Source: Prochlorococcus sp. AG-402-G10 (GTDB lineage: Bacteria > Cyanobacteriota > Cyanobacteriia > PCC-6307 > Cyanobiaceae). From it: 45,501 nucleotides of DNA. Position 1 is the first letter of the stretch. Each line of letters begins with the position of its first letter. Where the stretch lies: NCBI GenBank assembly GCA_003279445.1, contig QCHT01000012.1, positions 1-45,501 of the forward strand. The letters are read 5' to 3'. A program made the translations under genes and the position numbers. Shown piece by piece: positions 7,868-15,131 of the stretch. Under the pieces are notes generated by a model. That model did no database searches. It was not told where the DNA came from and worked only from the letters and a program-made list of their open reading frames with translations.

Positions 7868-8700
7868 TTAATTACCATAATGGACTTTTGAAAATACTAA
7901 TAGTTCTGTGTAACTTGAGATAGAATTAGCTATCTCAAAAATTCTTCTTTTAAGGGGTTTTGAAAGTCCTAATAAAGTTACTTCAGTAGATATTTTACAT
8001 TCAATATCTCGACTTAGTTGAGACATTAGAAGGGTTGGAACGTTTAATTGTGTAGCCATATTTTTAAGATCACTCACTATTCTTCCCAGCTCTGCATCTC
8101 GGCATTCCATGTATTTCTGACCATCCATAATTTATATATAGTCGATCACAACTAAACCAAGTTCATTAGGGCCTTGTTTTTTCTTGATTCTTTCGCATGT
8201 GGCACGTATCCCTGCAACAGTGATTGAGGCTTTATCGCTGATAAAAATGGGTAACTGGCCAAGAGTTTCAATACCCTTTCCAAGGATTGGCCATTCGTCT
8301 TGTTGAAGTCTTCCTGCTCTAAGCCTTCCTGTTTCAATTCAACTTCTATTGAAAGCAGACGATATGTTATAACACCGTTTACTCATCTCAAGGCCAAAGA
8401 GGCAGACAGGTAAGTTGTGAAGCTGGGCAACATTTTTTGCGATTTTCAGGCATAGTGATGTTTGGCCCATTGCAGGTCTGCCAGCAATAATAATCAAAGA
8501 TCCTCGTTGGAGCCTTGAGTCATTGCATCTAGGTCGTAGAAATTTACTGGAATGCCAGCGATAGAAGTAGCGGTAGAAAGACTTTCTATTTCGTCAAAAA
8601 ATGAGGTGAGAATTTCTGCTGTTGATGAGATTTGTTCTGAGTTCTTGAGTTGTTCAGTTGCTTCCTTCTCTCTTTTCTCCTGCTATTGATCCATTGCATA
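7868..8700 (-). pseudogene. dnaB-like replicative helicase, degraded
   Basis: Reading the minus strand through several frames gives DnaB RecA-like core motifs in order: [15 protein letters not shown], then [11 protein letters not shown] (Walker A), [30 protein letters not shown] (Walker B) and L-N-V-P-T-L-L-M-S-Q-L-S-R. There are at least two internal stops and several one-base shifts, and the essential Walker A lysine is Gln. The DnaG-binding N-terminal domain is absent. It cannot be functional, so the working dnaB must lie elsewhere. Confidence 0.85.
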
Positions 8701-8759
8701 TTTTTGTCTGGACCATCATCTAAACCATAAAATTTTGTCCTTGTCAGAGGAAGAAATAC

Positions 8760-8963
8760 TTAAGCCTCGATTCCACGTGAACTCTTTGGATTATCTTTAT
8801 CTTCTTCAAAAAGAGTCTCGAGAAGCCTTTCCAGTACTGCACCTCTGGGCTCTAGGTCCCATCGTTCTTTGAGCTTATTAAAGCGTCTGACGATACGCTC
8901 GGGAAGCCTGAGTGTGACTTCTGAATAGGCTTCATTTTGGCTGTTTTCAGGCTCTTGAGACAT
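8760..8963 (-). CDS. Ribbon-helix-helix-like small protein
   Basis: A 67-residue protein. The core E-V-T-L-R-L-P-E-R-I-V-R-R-F-N-K-L-K followed by a helix with L-E-R-L-L-E-T-L-F fits the ribbon-helix-helix fold of small DNA-binding repressors (strand, turn, two helices). After the TAA the same frame stays open for about 55 more codons (F-L-P-L-T-R-T-K-F-Y-G-L-D-D-G-P-D), so the gene may have been longer and truncated by this stop. It lies just upstream of the dnaB remnant on the same strand. Confidence 0.55.
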   Translation of the reverse strand: MSQEPENSQNEAYSEVTLRLPERIVRRFNKLKERWDLEPRGAVLERLLETLFEEDKDNPKSSRGIEA

Positions 8964-9132
8964 GTCTTGGACTCATCCAATTAGGACTAATTACAGAGTT
9001 GCACGAAGGGAAAAATTGGCCATCTTTTAAATCCACCCTGCTTCAAAAGAGAGAGCGTCGCTTCCAATCAAGGTGTTGATTGTGTTGGAGTAAAGTTATG
9101 GAGGCATTGAATTCTCTCTGAAAATTAAGACA

Positions 9133-10095
9133 TTGACTTCAATTGGATTTGGAACTTGGGCTTGGGGAAACAAGGTGCTTTGGGGATACCGATCAGAACA
9201 ACAAGATGATGTCTTGCAGGACACATTCAATGAAGCAGTTAATCAAGGTCTTAAATTCATTGATACAGCAGATTCATATGGGATAGGTAATTTAAATGGT
9301 CGCAGTGAAGAACTTTTGGGAAAGTTTTTTAAGAAACTACCACCCTCTAAGCATAAGAATCTGATAGTGGCTACAAAACTAGCTCCATATCCTTGGCGTT
9401 TAGGTAGAAAGGGTTTTAAATCTGCCTTTAATGCAAGTAAAACAAGACTCCAAGGAAAACTTGACCGAGTTCAATTGCATTGGAGTACTGCCAGGTATGC
9501 ACCATGGCAGGAAGTTCAATTGATGGATGGAATTGCTGACCTTTATGAAAGTGGTTTCATCCCTCAAATAGGTATTTCCAATATGGGTCCTAATCGTTTG
9601 AGATACTTTCATAATCGTTTCAGAATGCGAGGTATCCCTTTAAAGAGTCTTCAAATACAATTTTCTTTATTGTCACCTGAACCAAATAAGTTTTTACAAA
9701 TTAAAGATGTATGCAAGGAACTTAATATTGAACTTTTAGCATATAGTCCATTAGCACTAGGTGTACTTACAATACCTCCCAATGAGAAAAGATTCCCAGT
9801 ATCAACTGTTCTGAGAGGCAGCCTTTTTCGGCGTCTTTTGCCTGCCAGTATCGAATTGAGAAAGGAGTTAAACAAAATTTCACTTGATCACGGAGCTTCT
9901 CAAGCACAAGTTGCTTTGAACTGGTGTAGAGCTCATGATGCAATGCCCATCACTGGGCTTCGTAATCCAAAGCATGCAAAAGATGCTGGTCATGCATTTA
10001 AATGGACGCTAAGTAAAAAAGAGAAGCAAGCATTAGATGTATTGAGTAAGAGTTGCAAGGTACGAATGCCTAATAATCCATTACAGAGTGATTAA
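9133..10095 (+). CDS. Aldo/keto reductase family oxidoreductase
   Basis: A 320-residue NADP-dependent TIM-barrel enzyme. The catalytic tetrad is visible: Asp44 and Tyr49 in F-I-D-T-A-D-S-Y-G, Lys82 in V-A-T-K-L and His116 in V-Q-L-H-W. Late motifs A-Y-S-P-L-A-L-G and Q-A-Q-V-A-L-N-W bind the nicotinamide and the 2'-phosphate. The frame has no ATG near its start: the call uses TTG 9133, but ATT or CTG codons up to a TAA at 9091 would allow a longer N-terminus matching family length. The substrate is unknown. No partner gene is close, and it follows 170 bases of non-coding sequence. Confidence 0.88.
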   Translation: MTSIGFGTWAWGNKVLWGYRSEQQDDVLQDTFNEAVNQGLKFIDTADSYGIGNLNGRSEELLGKFFKKLPPSKHKNLIVATKLAPYPWRLGRKGFKSAFNASKTRLQGKLDRVQLHWSTARYAPWQEVQLMDGIADLYESGFIPQIGISNMGPNRLRYFHNRFRMRGIPLKSLQIQFSLLSPEPNKFLQIKDVCKELNIELLAYSPLALGVLTIPPNEKRFPVSTVLRGSLFRRLLPASIELRKELNKISLDHGASQAQVALNWCRAHDAMPITGLRNPKHAKDAGHAFKWTLSKKEKQALDVLSKSCKVRMPNNPLQSD

Positions 10096-10180
10096 TATTT
10101 CAAATTTTTTTAAAGAATAGTTACCTGTTCATTTCTCATTAGCCATCAATCCCATTCTTTTTCACCTTGCAAGAGATATA

Positions 10181-10220
10181 AGTTAGAGAGATTTTAGATA
10201 TTTTGAAGCGTGCTGGAATT
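10181..10220 (+). repeat. Repeat of the 5554-5593 coding end
   Basis: About 35 of 40 bases match 5554-5593, allowing one gap. It encodes V-R-E-I-L-D-I-L-K-R-A-G-I-stop, but no start or upstream body is present, so it is a remnant. Other bases of 10096-10249 show nothing recognisable. Confidence 0.5.
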
Positions 10221-10249
10221 TGACGATGGAGCATAGACTGTTCTTGATT

Positions 10250-10675
10250 TCATTCTTGTTCAATTAAATTATTTTTAGTCCAGCGATACCAAGTTGGCTT
10301 TTGATTGATTTTTTCTTGTATTCTTTTTCTTATTAATTCAATGTCTTTTTCTTTAGGTTCCCAGTCTTGGTATAGGTCGACTGGCCACTGTTCTTTTTTG
10401 AATTTGCGCTCTGGATTTGGAGCCATTCCTCTATTTTTCATTTCATCTATGATGTCTAAATATCTTTCATGCAAATACTTACCTTTGTTATAGAAGAACT
10501 TTACGTGCCCAATATTTAAGGTGAATTCTTTGGGTAGTTGTTCTTTAGTTCTCTCCCAGGTTCTTGATTTTATTGAGCGCTGGAGTGCTGAACCTATCAT
10601 GAAAATCTCTCTATATTCCGCCACTAAGTGTTGATCAGATAATTCACTTGGCCTGACCAGGTTAATTCTTGTCAT
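10250..10675 (-). CDS. denV: Pyrimidine dimer DNA glycosylase / AP lyase (T4 endonuclease V type)
   Basis: A 141-residue enzyme that excises UV-induced cyclobutane pyrimidine dimers. The ATG at 10675 (not the longer frame start at 10726) gives M-T-R-I-N-L, exposing the catalytic Thr2 after Met removal. Arg3, Glu23 in A-E-Y-R-E, His16 and the C-terminal Q-K-P-T-W-Y-R-W all match T4 DenV, as does the G-H-V-K-F-F-Y-N-K core. The family is widespread in phages and picocyanobacteria. With the nearby hli genes it suits a light-damage response. Length is normal for the family and all key residues are present. Confidence 0.93.
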   Translation of the reverse strand: MTRINLVRPSELSDQHLVAEYREIFMIGSALQRSIKSRTWERTKEQLPKEFTLNIGHVKFFYNKGKYLHERYLDIIDEMKNRGMAPNPERKFKKEQWPVDLYQDWEPKEKDIELIRKRIQEKINQKPTWYRWTKNNLIEQE

Positions 10676-10718
10676 AAAAAAAACTCTTTTCTGATCAATT
10701 GAGGAACCACTCGTTTTA

Positions 10719-10817
10719 CTAAGCACCTTGCAAGATTTGAATCATCTTGCCTCCATCCTGATTATCACCATCATCCCATGCATTTTCAAGAGGCTCCAGT
10801 GCAACAAGAACTACCAT
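10719..10817 (-). CDS. 32-residue ORF upstream of endonuclease V
   Basis: The ORF starts M-V-V-L-V-A-L-E-P and has an acidic N-A-W-D-D-G-D-N-Q-D-G-G stretch. It ends 43 bases before the glycosylase ATG on the same strand and could be a leader or small partner. No homology is recognised. Confidence 0.35.
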   Translation of the reverse strand: MVVLVALEPLENAWDDGDNQDGGKMIQILQGA

Positions 10818-10932
10818 TGGATAAAAATACTAAAGAATGGCTTTCAATATAGATATATTTCCTGTATATGCTTGAAGTTCAGCTAAAGATATCGCAGTCA
10901 ATAAAAGAAAATATTAATTGCAAAGTTCCTTT

Positions 10933-11052
10933 CTATTGAAAGCAATTTGTATGATTCAGCAGAATTTTGATTGAAAGATCTCTCCAAGGAAAAGCTCCGA
11001 TGTAAAGCAAACCAGCCCAAGAGGTCATGAGTAGTAGTGAGGAAAAATTCAT
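10933..11052 (-). CDS. 39-residue hydrophobic microprotein
   Basis: Starts M-N-F-S-S-L-L-L-M-T-S-W-A-G-L-L and is mostly one hydrophobic helix with a short charged tail. The ATG overlaps the stop of the preceding frame (ATGA). It lies downstream of the hli terminator, so it belongs to a separate unit. Confidence 0.4.
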   Translation of the reverse strand: MNFSSLLLMTSWAGLLYIGAFPWRDLSIKILLNHTNCFQ

Positions 11053-11219
11053 AACAAACCCATATATCCAGCTGTAAAACCAATGACCCAGAATAAAGCA
11101 AATGCTACTAATTCACTAAATGGTGAATTTAGAGCAATAGAAAGTTGTTGAGTAATTTGAATTTCTCTTGGTAAAGATTAAGAATATGCAGCTTGGAAGA
11201 TTTGAACTTTGGAACTCAT
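11049..11219 (-). pseudogene. Membrane microprotein with in-frame TAA
   Basis: From ATG 11219 the frame gives M-S-S-K-V-Q-I-F-Q-A-A-Y-S, TAA, then a continuous reading P-R-E-I-Q-I-T-Q-Q-L and a hydrophobic helix ending G-Y-M-G-L-L. The frame stays open on both sides of one stop and is coupled by ATGA to the next ORF, which suggests a recently inactivated gene. Confidence 0.4.
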
Positions 11220-11280
11220 TAAATCTTTCTAATATTCTGCTTGACAAGCCAAGCAAAACTCCACCTGCATAAAAAGTTTT

Positions 11281-11315
11281 CAAAAGTAGCCGTAAATTTT
11301 TTATGGCTACTTTTG
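11281..11315 (-). terminator. hli-cluster terminator
   Basis: Perfect 11-bp inverted repeat CAAAAGTAGCC / GGCTACTTTTG with a 13-base spacer, 27 bases after the last hli stop. On the minus strand it is followed by GAAAACTTTTT. It fits the 3' end of the hli transcript. Confidence 0.65.
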
Positions 11316-11341
11316 ACTTCTTATAATCTCTAGTTAGTAAA

Positions 11342-11461
11342 TTAGTAGAGGCCTGGAATAATCCAGCCGAAAAAACCGTAATTGATTATTAGTGAAAATA
11401 AACCAATCATAGCTAGTCGGCCATTAGTTTTCTCAGCAACTGCCCAGAAATTGTTGTGCAT
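11342..11461 (-). CDS. hli: High-light-inducible protein (39 aa)
   Basis: One-helix chlorophyll-binding-like protein of the thylakoid membrane that protects photosystems under excess light. Helix motif A-E-K-T-N-G-R-L-A-M-I-G-L keeps the E-x-x-N-x-R pigment ligands, and the C-terminus is I-I-P-G-L-Y. The frame extends further upstream, but ATG 11461 overlaps the previous hli stop as TAATG, marking translational coupling and fixing this start. Confidence 0.9.
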   Translation of the reverse strand: MHNNFWAVAEKTNGRLAMIGLFSLIINYGFFGWIIPGLY

Positions 11462-11664
11462 TAGAAAATACCAGGCAATACTTGACCTGTTGAAACGTAG
11501 GAGCCTAATAAAGCAATGAAGCCAATCATTGCCCAACGTCCATTAGCTTTCTCAGCTTCTTGAATATAACCTGAATAGTTTTCTACCAGTTCAGGTTGAG
11601 CTTCAATAGGAAAAACATTTTGACGATCACCTGATTCAGTGGTGACGTAAGAAGAAGAGGTCAT
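11461..11664 (-). CDS. hli: High-light-inducible protein (67 aa)
   Basis: A polar N-terminal arm of about 35 residues precedes the helix A-E-K-A-N-G-R-W-A-M-I-G-F with intact E-x-x-N-x-R, then G-Q-V-L-P-G-I-F. It is the longest and most canonical member of the cluster. ATG at 11664. Its stop overlaps the next hli start. Likely co-transcribed with all five neighbours toward the terminator at 11281-11315. Confidence 0.92.
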   Translation of the reverse strand: MTSSSYVTTESGDRQNVFPIEAQPELVENYSGYIQEAEKANGRWAMIGFIALLGSYVSTGQVLPGIF

Positions 11665-11679
11665 TTTACAAAGCGATGT

Positions 11680-11787
11680 TTAAAAGATGCCTGGGATAAT
11701 TTGACCTGTGGTAGCGTAAGCACCAAATGCTGCAACAAAACCAAGCATGGCTGCCCAGCCATTAAATTTTTCTGCTTCAGGAGTCAT
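11680..11787 (-). CDS. hli: High-light-inducible protein (35 aa)
   Basis: A minimal Hli of 35 residues: M-T-P-E-A-E-K-F-N-G-W-A-A-M-L-G-F then a Gly/Ala-rich helix and G-Q-I-I-P-G-I-F. The pigment-ligand Arg of E-x-x-N-x-R is Trp here, as in a recurrent picocyanobacterial subclass. It sits 15 bases upstream of the 67-residue hli gene. Confidence 0.9.
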   Translation of the reverse strand: MTPEAEKFNGWAAMLGFVAAFGAYATTGQIIPGIF

Positions 11788-11906
11788 GAAAGTAAATAGT
11801 GATAGTTAATTGATGATTGGAATGGGCTATTTAATGAAAGCCTAAAGTCCTTATAAAGAGATGTTTGAAGAAATTCGCCTACTCTCAAAGAGGGAATCCT
11901 TAACAA

Positions 11907-11978
11907 CTAATTTGCAGGAACCTTTTTATAAACAGCCTGAACAAATTGCTGTAAAGGCTTAAAAGGATTAAATTCCAT
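11907..11978 (-). CDS. EFNPFKPL microprotein in the hli cluster (23 aa)
   Basis: The ORF M-E-F-N-P-F-K-P-L-Q-Q-F-V-Q-A-V-Y-K-K-V starts 3 bases after an hli stop. Its first nine residues match the ORF at 3490-3594, which adds a hydrophobic helix this copy lacks. The conserved N-terminus and operon position argue for a real peptide or the stump of one. Function unknown. Confidence 0.5.
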   Translation of the reverse strand: MEFNPFKPLQQFVQAVYKKVPAN

Positions 11979-11981
11979 TAC

Positions 11982-12125
11982 CTAAACAATCCCTGGAATA
12001 ATTTGACCTGTGGTTAGATAAGCGCCAATAGCCGCCCAAAAACCCATCATTGCAGCCCAACCATTAATGCGTTCTGCAATAAGCTTTTCTGGCTCAACTT
12101 GAGGCTTTTGTGTTACTTTTTTCAT
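11982..12125 (-). CDS. hli: High-light-inducible protein (47 aa)
   Basis: The first gene of the cluster: a basic N-terminus (M-K-K-V-T-Q-K-P-Q) then A-E-R-I-N-G-W-A-A-M-M-G-F and G-Q-I-I-P-G-I-V. The usual Arg of the pigment motif is Trp. A leader of roughly 100 bases upstream holds an inverted repeat (12212-12235), possibly part of the cluster's control region. Confidence 0.9.
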   Translation of the reverse strand: MKKVTQKPQVEPEKLIAERINGWAAMMGFWAAIGAYLTTGQIIPGIV

Positions 12126-12211
12126 TTGAATGAAACTGATAAAGGAACGAACAAAGCCAGGCTTGATTCGTATGTAAAGAACTATAACAGATAATGTTAC
12201 GTAGTGTGACG

Positions 12212-12235
12212 TCTAGGCTCGTAGGCTGGCCTAGA
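12212..12235. promoter_or_regulatory. Inverted repeat upstream of the hli cluster
   Basis: TCTAGGC (12212-12218) and GCCTAGA (12229-12235) form a perfect 7-bp repeat with a 10-base spacer, 87 bases before the first hli ATG. It could be an operator or an RNA hairpin. The rest of 12126-12470 is AT-rich and shows no gene. Confidence 0.35.
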
Positions 12236-12472
12236 GGTAAAAATATTGTCTTTCAAAGTGATCTTGATTATTGGGATTATTTGATTTATTCCTGTTAAAA
12301 ATAAAGCTAAATTTATAAAAAAAGATATAGTTAGAAATATAGATATCTAGACAAAAATATATTTTGTATCTGAATTGGCCTCTTTAGCTAATATATAAGA
12401 TTGTTTTTGCTAGTTATAGTCTTAAAGGAACAAGTTGGAATTTATTCTTGTACGGAGTCTTTGAGCTTACTC

Positions 12473-12640
12473 TTATTGTTCGAGCCCTGTTCTCTCTGCT
12501 TAATAAATAGGGCAAGCCCAGCTTTCTGGCAAACCTTCTAACTTTTTTCCAGTTGAGATTTCTTTATTAGCGCTATTCATTGCTTCATGAGGTTTTTGTG
12601 CTTTTTGCACTTTTGCTGTGAAGGCAAAGTTGCTTTTCCT
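12473..12640 (-). pseudogene. Rubredoxin-like remnant, copy 2
   Basis: The minus frame reads N-S-A-N-K-E-I-S-T-G-K-K-L-E-G-L-P-E-S-W then A-C-P-I-Y, stop, A-E-R-T-G-L-E-Q, stop. It aligns with rubredoxin [20 protein letters not shown]. Two base changes would restore C-P-I-C-E. The N-terminal CxxC is not found. The copy at 3769-3855 keeps the other cysteine. Confidence 0.5.
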
Positions 12641-12711
12641 AAATAAGTGACAAAAGAATCAGCACAGAATTGGATAAGAAGTCCTATGACAGCTCCTCAC
12701 ATAACCGTTCT

Positions 12712-12750
12712 GTTAAAAAACAAATTCATGTAATCATGGTGTTTTTTAAC
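12712..12750. promoter_or_regulatory. Hairpin upstream of the Yfr2 RNA
   Basis: GTTAAAAAAC (12712-12721) and GTTTTTTAAC (12741-12750) make a perfect 10-bp stem with a 19-base loop, about 35 bases before the RNA start. It may be an operator or the terminator of a transcript coming from the left. Confidence 0.4.
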
Positions 12751-12787
12751 GAGGGGTTGTCAAATAATGACCTTTAGGTACGATTCG

Positions 12788-12878
12788 TTTGTGAGGAGTT
12801 TAGATCCTTCAGCAGTGGAAACAAGGAAACACTTGCTCAAGATCTTCAAAAGGACCTGCTTAACGGCAGGTTTTTTTT
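12788..12878 (+). ncRNA. yfr2: Yfr2-family small RNA
   Basis: Carries the family hallmarks: a 5' TGTGAGGAGT (12790-12799), complementary to the conserved ACUCCUCACA loop of Yfr1, then the unpaired GTGGAAACAAGGAAACACTT core (12816-12835), and an intrinsic terminator ACCTGC / GCAGGT (12854-12871) followed by T7. A TACGAT -10 box lies at 12779-12784. Yfr2 RNAs occur in most cyanobacteria and kiss with Yfr1. The ends are set by eye. Confidence 0.82.
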
Positions 12879-12931
12879 GTCTGGTCATATCCAATACTTT
12901 CTCTTAGTGCGTTGCCCGCTTGAATACTTTC

Positions 12932-13090
12932 ATGAGAGTAATTTTCTTGTTTTTAGTAAGCCTTTCCCCTCTAGCGGCAGGTAGTGTTAGCTCGTTGCCG
13001 CCAAAAAGGCCAACTCCCCGATCAAGTGGACTCCTGAAACCTTCATGTACAAAACTTTTGGGAAGAACATTGATATTAAAGGATTCTTGA
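12932..13090 (+). CDS. Small exported protein candidate
   Basis: A 52-residue ORF with a Sec-like signal peptide: M-R-V, a hydrophobic core (I-F-L-F-L-V-S-L) and a likely A-A-G cleavage near residue 17. The mature part is Pro/Ser/Lys-rich with one cysteine. No family is recognised. Only 52 bases after the Yfr2 terminator. Confidence 0.4.
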   Translation: MRVIFLFLVSLSPLAAGSVSSLPPKRPTPRSSGLLKPSCTKLLGRTLILKDS

Positions 13091-13195
13091 GTTTAGGATT
13101 GTCTACATTTTGCTATAAGAGACTCTCGCCACATCCAGAGATCAATTGGTAGACTGTATCCTTATTTTTCATTAGCCAGTAACTTGTTTTCTGTG

Positions 13196-13333
13196 ATGCC
13201 ATGGGATCTGAGCGATATTGCGATGTGTGGATGGATTAATATTCTCACCCTCATTTCTTTATTCTATTTCGACCAAGTTTTGATTGTTCATAGCGAACAG
13301 ATCTCACCTGAAACAATATCGTTCCCCCAATAA
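13196..13333 (+). CDS. Doubtful 45-residue ORF
   Basis: Open from ATG 13196 with one hydrophobic stretch (I-L-T-L-I-S-L-F-Y-F). It lies in a zone of decayed genes and has no recognised homologue. It could be chance. Confidence 0.25.
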   Translation: MPWDLSDIAMCGWINILTLISLFYFDQVLIVHSEQISPETISFPQ

Positions 13334-13345
13334 GAAGTCCTACGT

Positions 13346-13625
13346 CTAACTTGGCTTTAGCCAAATCTTTACTTTTGCGCCCCTAGGTTCTTCTAACTTC
13401 GTAATTTGAATCTTTCCGCAATTACCGTCTTCAACTCGTCGAACAATCATTAAGCCAACCCCCATGCCATTTGAATTAGACATAAATCTTTTCTTCCTAT
13501 CAGGAACATAAAGAGGGTTGAATCCACGGCCTAAATCCTCATTTTACAGTAAACATATTCAAGCAAATGACTAACATATACACGAATGACACCATCCTAG
13601 TCAGCCCCTTTACTTGCAGCTCTGT
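13346..13625 (-). pseudogene. Histidine-kinase-type ATPase fragment
   Basis: With one frame correction near 13545 the minus strand reads D-G-V-I-R-V-Y-V-S-H, N/E-D-L-G-R-G-F-N-P-L, then N-G-M-G-V-G-L-M-I-V-R-R-V and G-K-I-Q-I-T...K-I-W-L. That is the end of a HATPase_c domain (G2 box G-x-G-x-G-L). An in-frame stop, a frameshift and the absence of H and N boxes show that it is dead. Confidence 0.55.
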
Positions 13626-13633
13626 TTGTCTAT

Positions 13634-13806
13634 CTAATGTTCCTCTTCTTGCTGATGTTGAGGCGATGTCTAAGCTATTAGTCTCAATGGGTGTAGCTAT
13701 ACCGTCATTCTAGATCGTATTGAAGCTGGGACATTTCTCATTACAGTAGCAATCACACGTTCTCCCTTAACTATCTCTTCTGTTATTCCAGAGCACTTAG
13801 AATCAG
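13634..13806 (+). pseudogene. murA-like fragment (UDP-GlcNAc enolpyruvyl transferase)
   Basis: First part [15 protein letters not shown], second part (shifted frame) [15 protein letters not shown] then P-E-H-L. Both are signature segments of MurA that in the intact enzyme lie about 180 residues apart, so a large internal deletion has fused them. Non-functional. The essential murA must be elsewhere. Confidence 0.7.
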
Positions 13807-14244
13807 TCATTCACGTTTAAAAGTAATGAACTTTGAGCCAATAAAATTATTTACTACTGCGTAAGTTGAACCAATAATCCAAGCTATATTATATGTATCA
13901 TAAACTCTATTAATTGCGAATATTATTACTGAGCTTACAAAGTATCCAATTGCATATACTAGTAGAAATGAAATGACCAGCCTACTATTGTTAGGTGAGT
14001 TAACTCTAAATACCCATTTTTTCCCCATTTGATAAGAGTTAATAAGACCAACGCTATATCCAATGGTATAAGCTAAAATAATATTTCCTGATAAAAAATA
14101 TAAAATAATATATATAATATAATTATAAAAAGTTGAACATAAGCCAACTATTATAAACTTAATTAATTCTCTTTTAGTTCTAGATAAACTTTTATTCAAA
14201 ATTCTATTTTTTATTATACTTTTAATCATTATAACTTCCTTCAT
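13807..14244 (-). CDS. GtrA family membrane protein
   Basis: A 145-residue protein with four transmembrane helices, of the GtrA family (PF04138), small partners of polyprenyl-linked glucosyl transfer or surface-polysaccharide modification. Visible: [13 protein letters not shown] in helix 1, Q-M-G-K-K-W-V-F in the central loop, and the C-terminal [13 protein letters not shown]. The frame opens at 14307 but ATG 14244 has a good Shine-Dalgarno (AGAGAGGA). No glycosyltransferase partner is adjacent. Confidence 0.82.
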   Translation of the reverse strand: MKEVIMIKSIIKNRILNKSLSRTKRELIKFIIVGLCSTFYNYIIYIILYFLSGNIILAYTIGYSVGLINSYQMGKKWVFRVNSPNNSRLVISFLLVYAIGYFVSSVIIFAINRVYDTYNIAWIIGSTYAVVNNFIGSKFITFKRE

Positions 14245-14399
14245 GTGATCCTCTCTCCATCTAAGCACTTGGCAGGAGTATAAAAGATAAAGGACACTTT
14301 TCCACAATGTTCTAATAGCGAGCTCTTTGGTGAGGGCCTAGTCCTTGTATATTTTTTGTATGGAACATAAACTTTCATCTCTAAAACTTTAAGATCAGC

Positions 14400-14790
14400 T
14401 ATCGCTTAAAGGCTTTTGTATAAGCACCATTTACTCCACGGAGAAGTATCTCAGGTTGTTCGAGAAATTCTTAGTTGATTGTTCCGATACATGTTTATCT
14501 TCATTTAATTGGAGATCTTTGTGGAGCAAGCAGTCTAGGAATTTTGTTCCAGTTATATATGCACCATTCATTAACTGCAGATCATCAATAAGAACAAGTC
14601 CCGGTTCTTTTTGTTGTAGTTTCTCTGCCTGCTTCTTCAGTTATTTATTTTGGTATTCTGCTTTCCACTTGGTCTATATAAGACAATGATTTTTTGACAT
14701 ATTCCATCCTTTTTTCAGTTGAGAGAAGAGTGCGTGTTAACTCATATCTACGAACCTTTCGCCATAGGCGCAACACAGACTCAGGGATAG
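14400..14790 (-). pseudogene. Remnants of an unidentified gene
   Basis: The minus strand contains coding-like stretches in changing frames: L-R-L-W-R-K-V-R-R-Y-E-L-T-R near 14740, L-V-L-I-D-D-L-Q-L-M-N-G near 14590, and Q-P-E-I-L-L-R-G-V-N-G-A-Y near 14440. They are separated by stops. The parent gene is not recognised. The plus-strand ORF here has no support. Confidence 0.35.
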
Positions 14791-14796
14791 GTTTAT

Positions 14797-15009
14797 TTAA
14801 GGGCAATTAGGAGGATGAAATAAACTTAGGATGAGTGTAAGAAGCAAGCTAGTAATAATACAAGTAGAGACTGGGAAATAAAAAGTCGAGTTATCTCCTT
14901 TTAAAATTATGTCTCCTGGTAAGCGGCCTAATCCTATTTGTCTTAAATAAGGGTATAGAACACCTATAGCAGTAATTCCAAGGCCTAAAGTAATTAATAG
15001 TCTTTGCAT
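14797..15009 (-). CDS. DUF2905 family membrane protein
   Basis: A 70-residue protein with two transmembrane helices flanking the diagnostic G-L-G-R-L-P-G-D-I segment (residues 26-34) and a short F-Y-F-P-V-S-T turn. This is the complete DUF2905 layout, and the length is normal for the family. Inner membrane, function unknown. ATG at 15009, monocistronic. Confidence 0.88.
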   Translation of the reverse strand: MQRLLITLGLGITAIGVLYPYLRQIGLGRLPGDIILKGDNSTFYFPVSTCIITSLLLTLILSLFHPPNCP

Positions 15010-15131
15010 CTCAATTCATTATCATAACGATGTCGCTTAAATAGAGAGCCGCCCTAAATTATTTTGGCTAAATAATTTACTAAAAATCAAGTAAGAAGGG
15101 AATGCTATATTCTAAAATATTATTTTCTTAC

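Noticed and set aside
12691-12701. Yfr1 gene
   Set aside because: Only the 9-base CTCCTCACA matches; the flanking hairpins of Yfr1 are absent.
14456-14689. 77-residue plus-strand ORF
   Set aside because: Cys/Phe/Ser-rich shadow; the minus strand carries the coding-like fragments.
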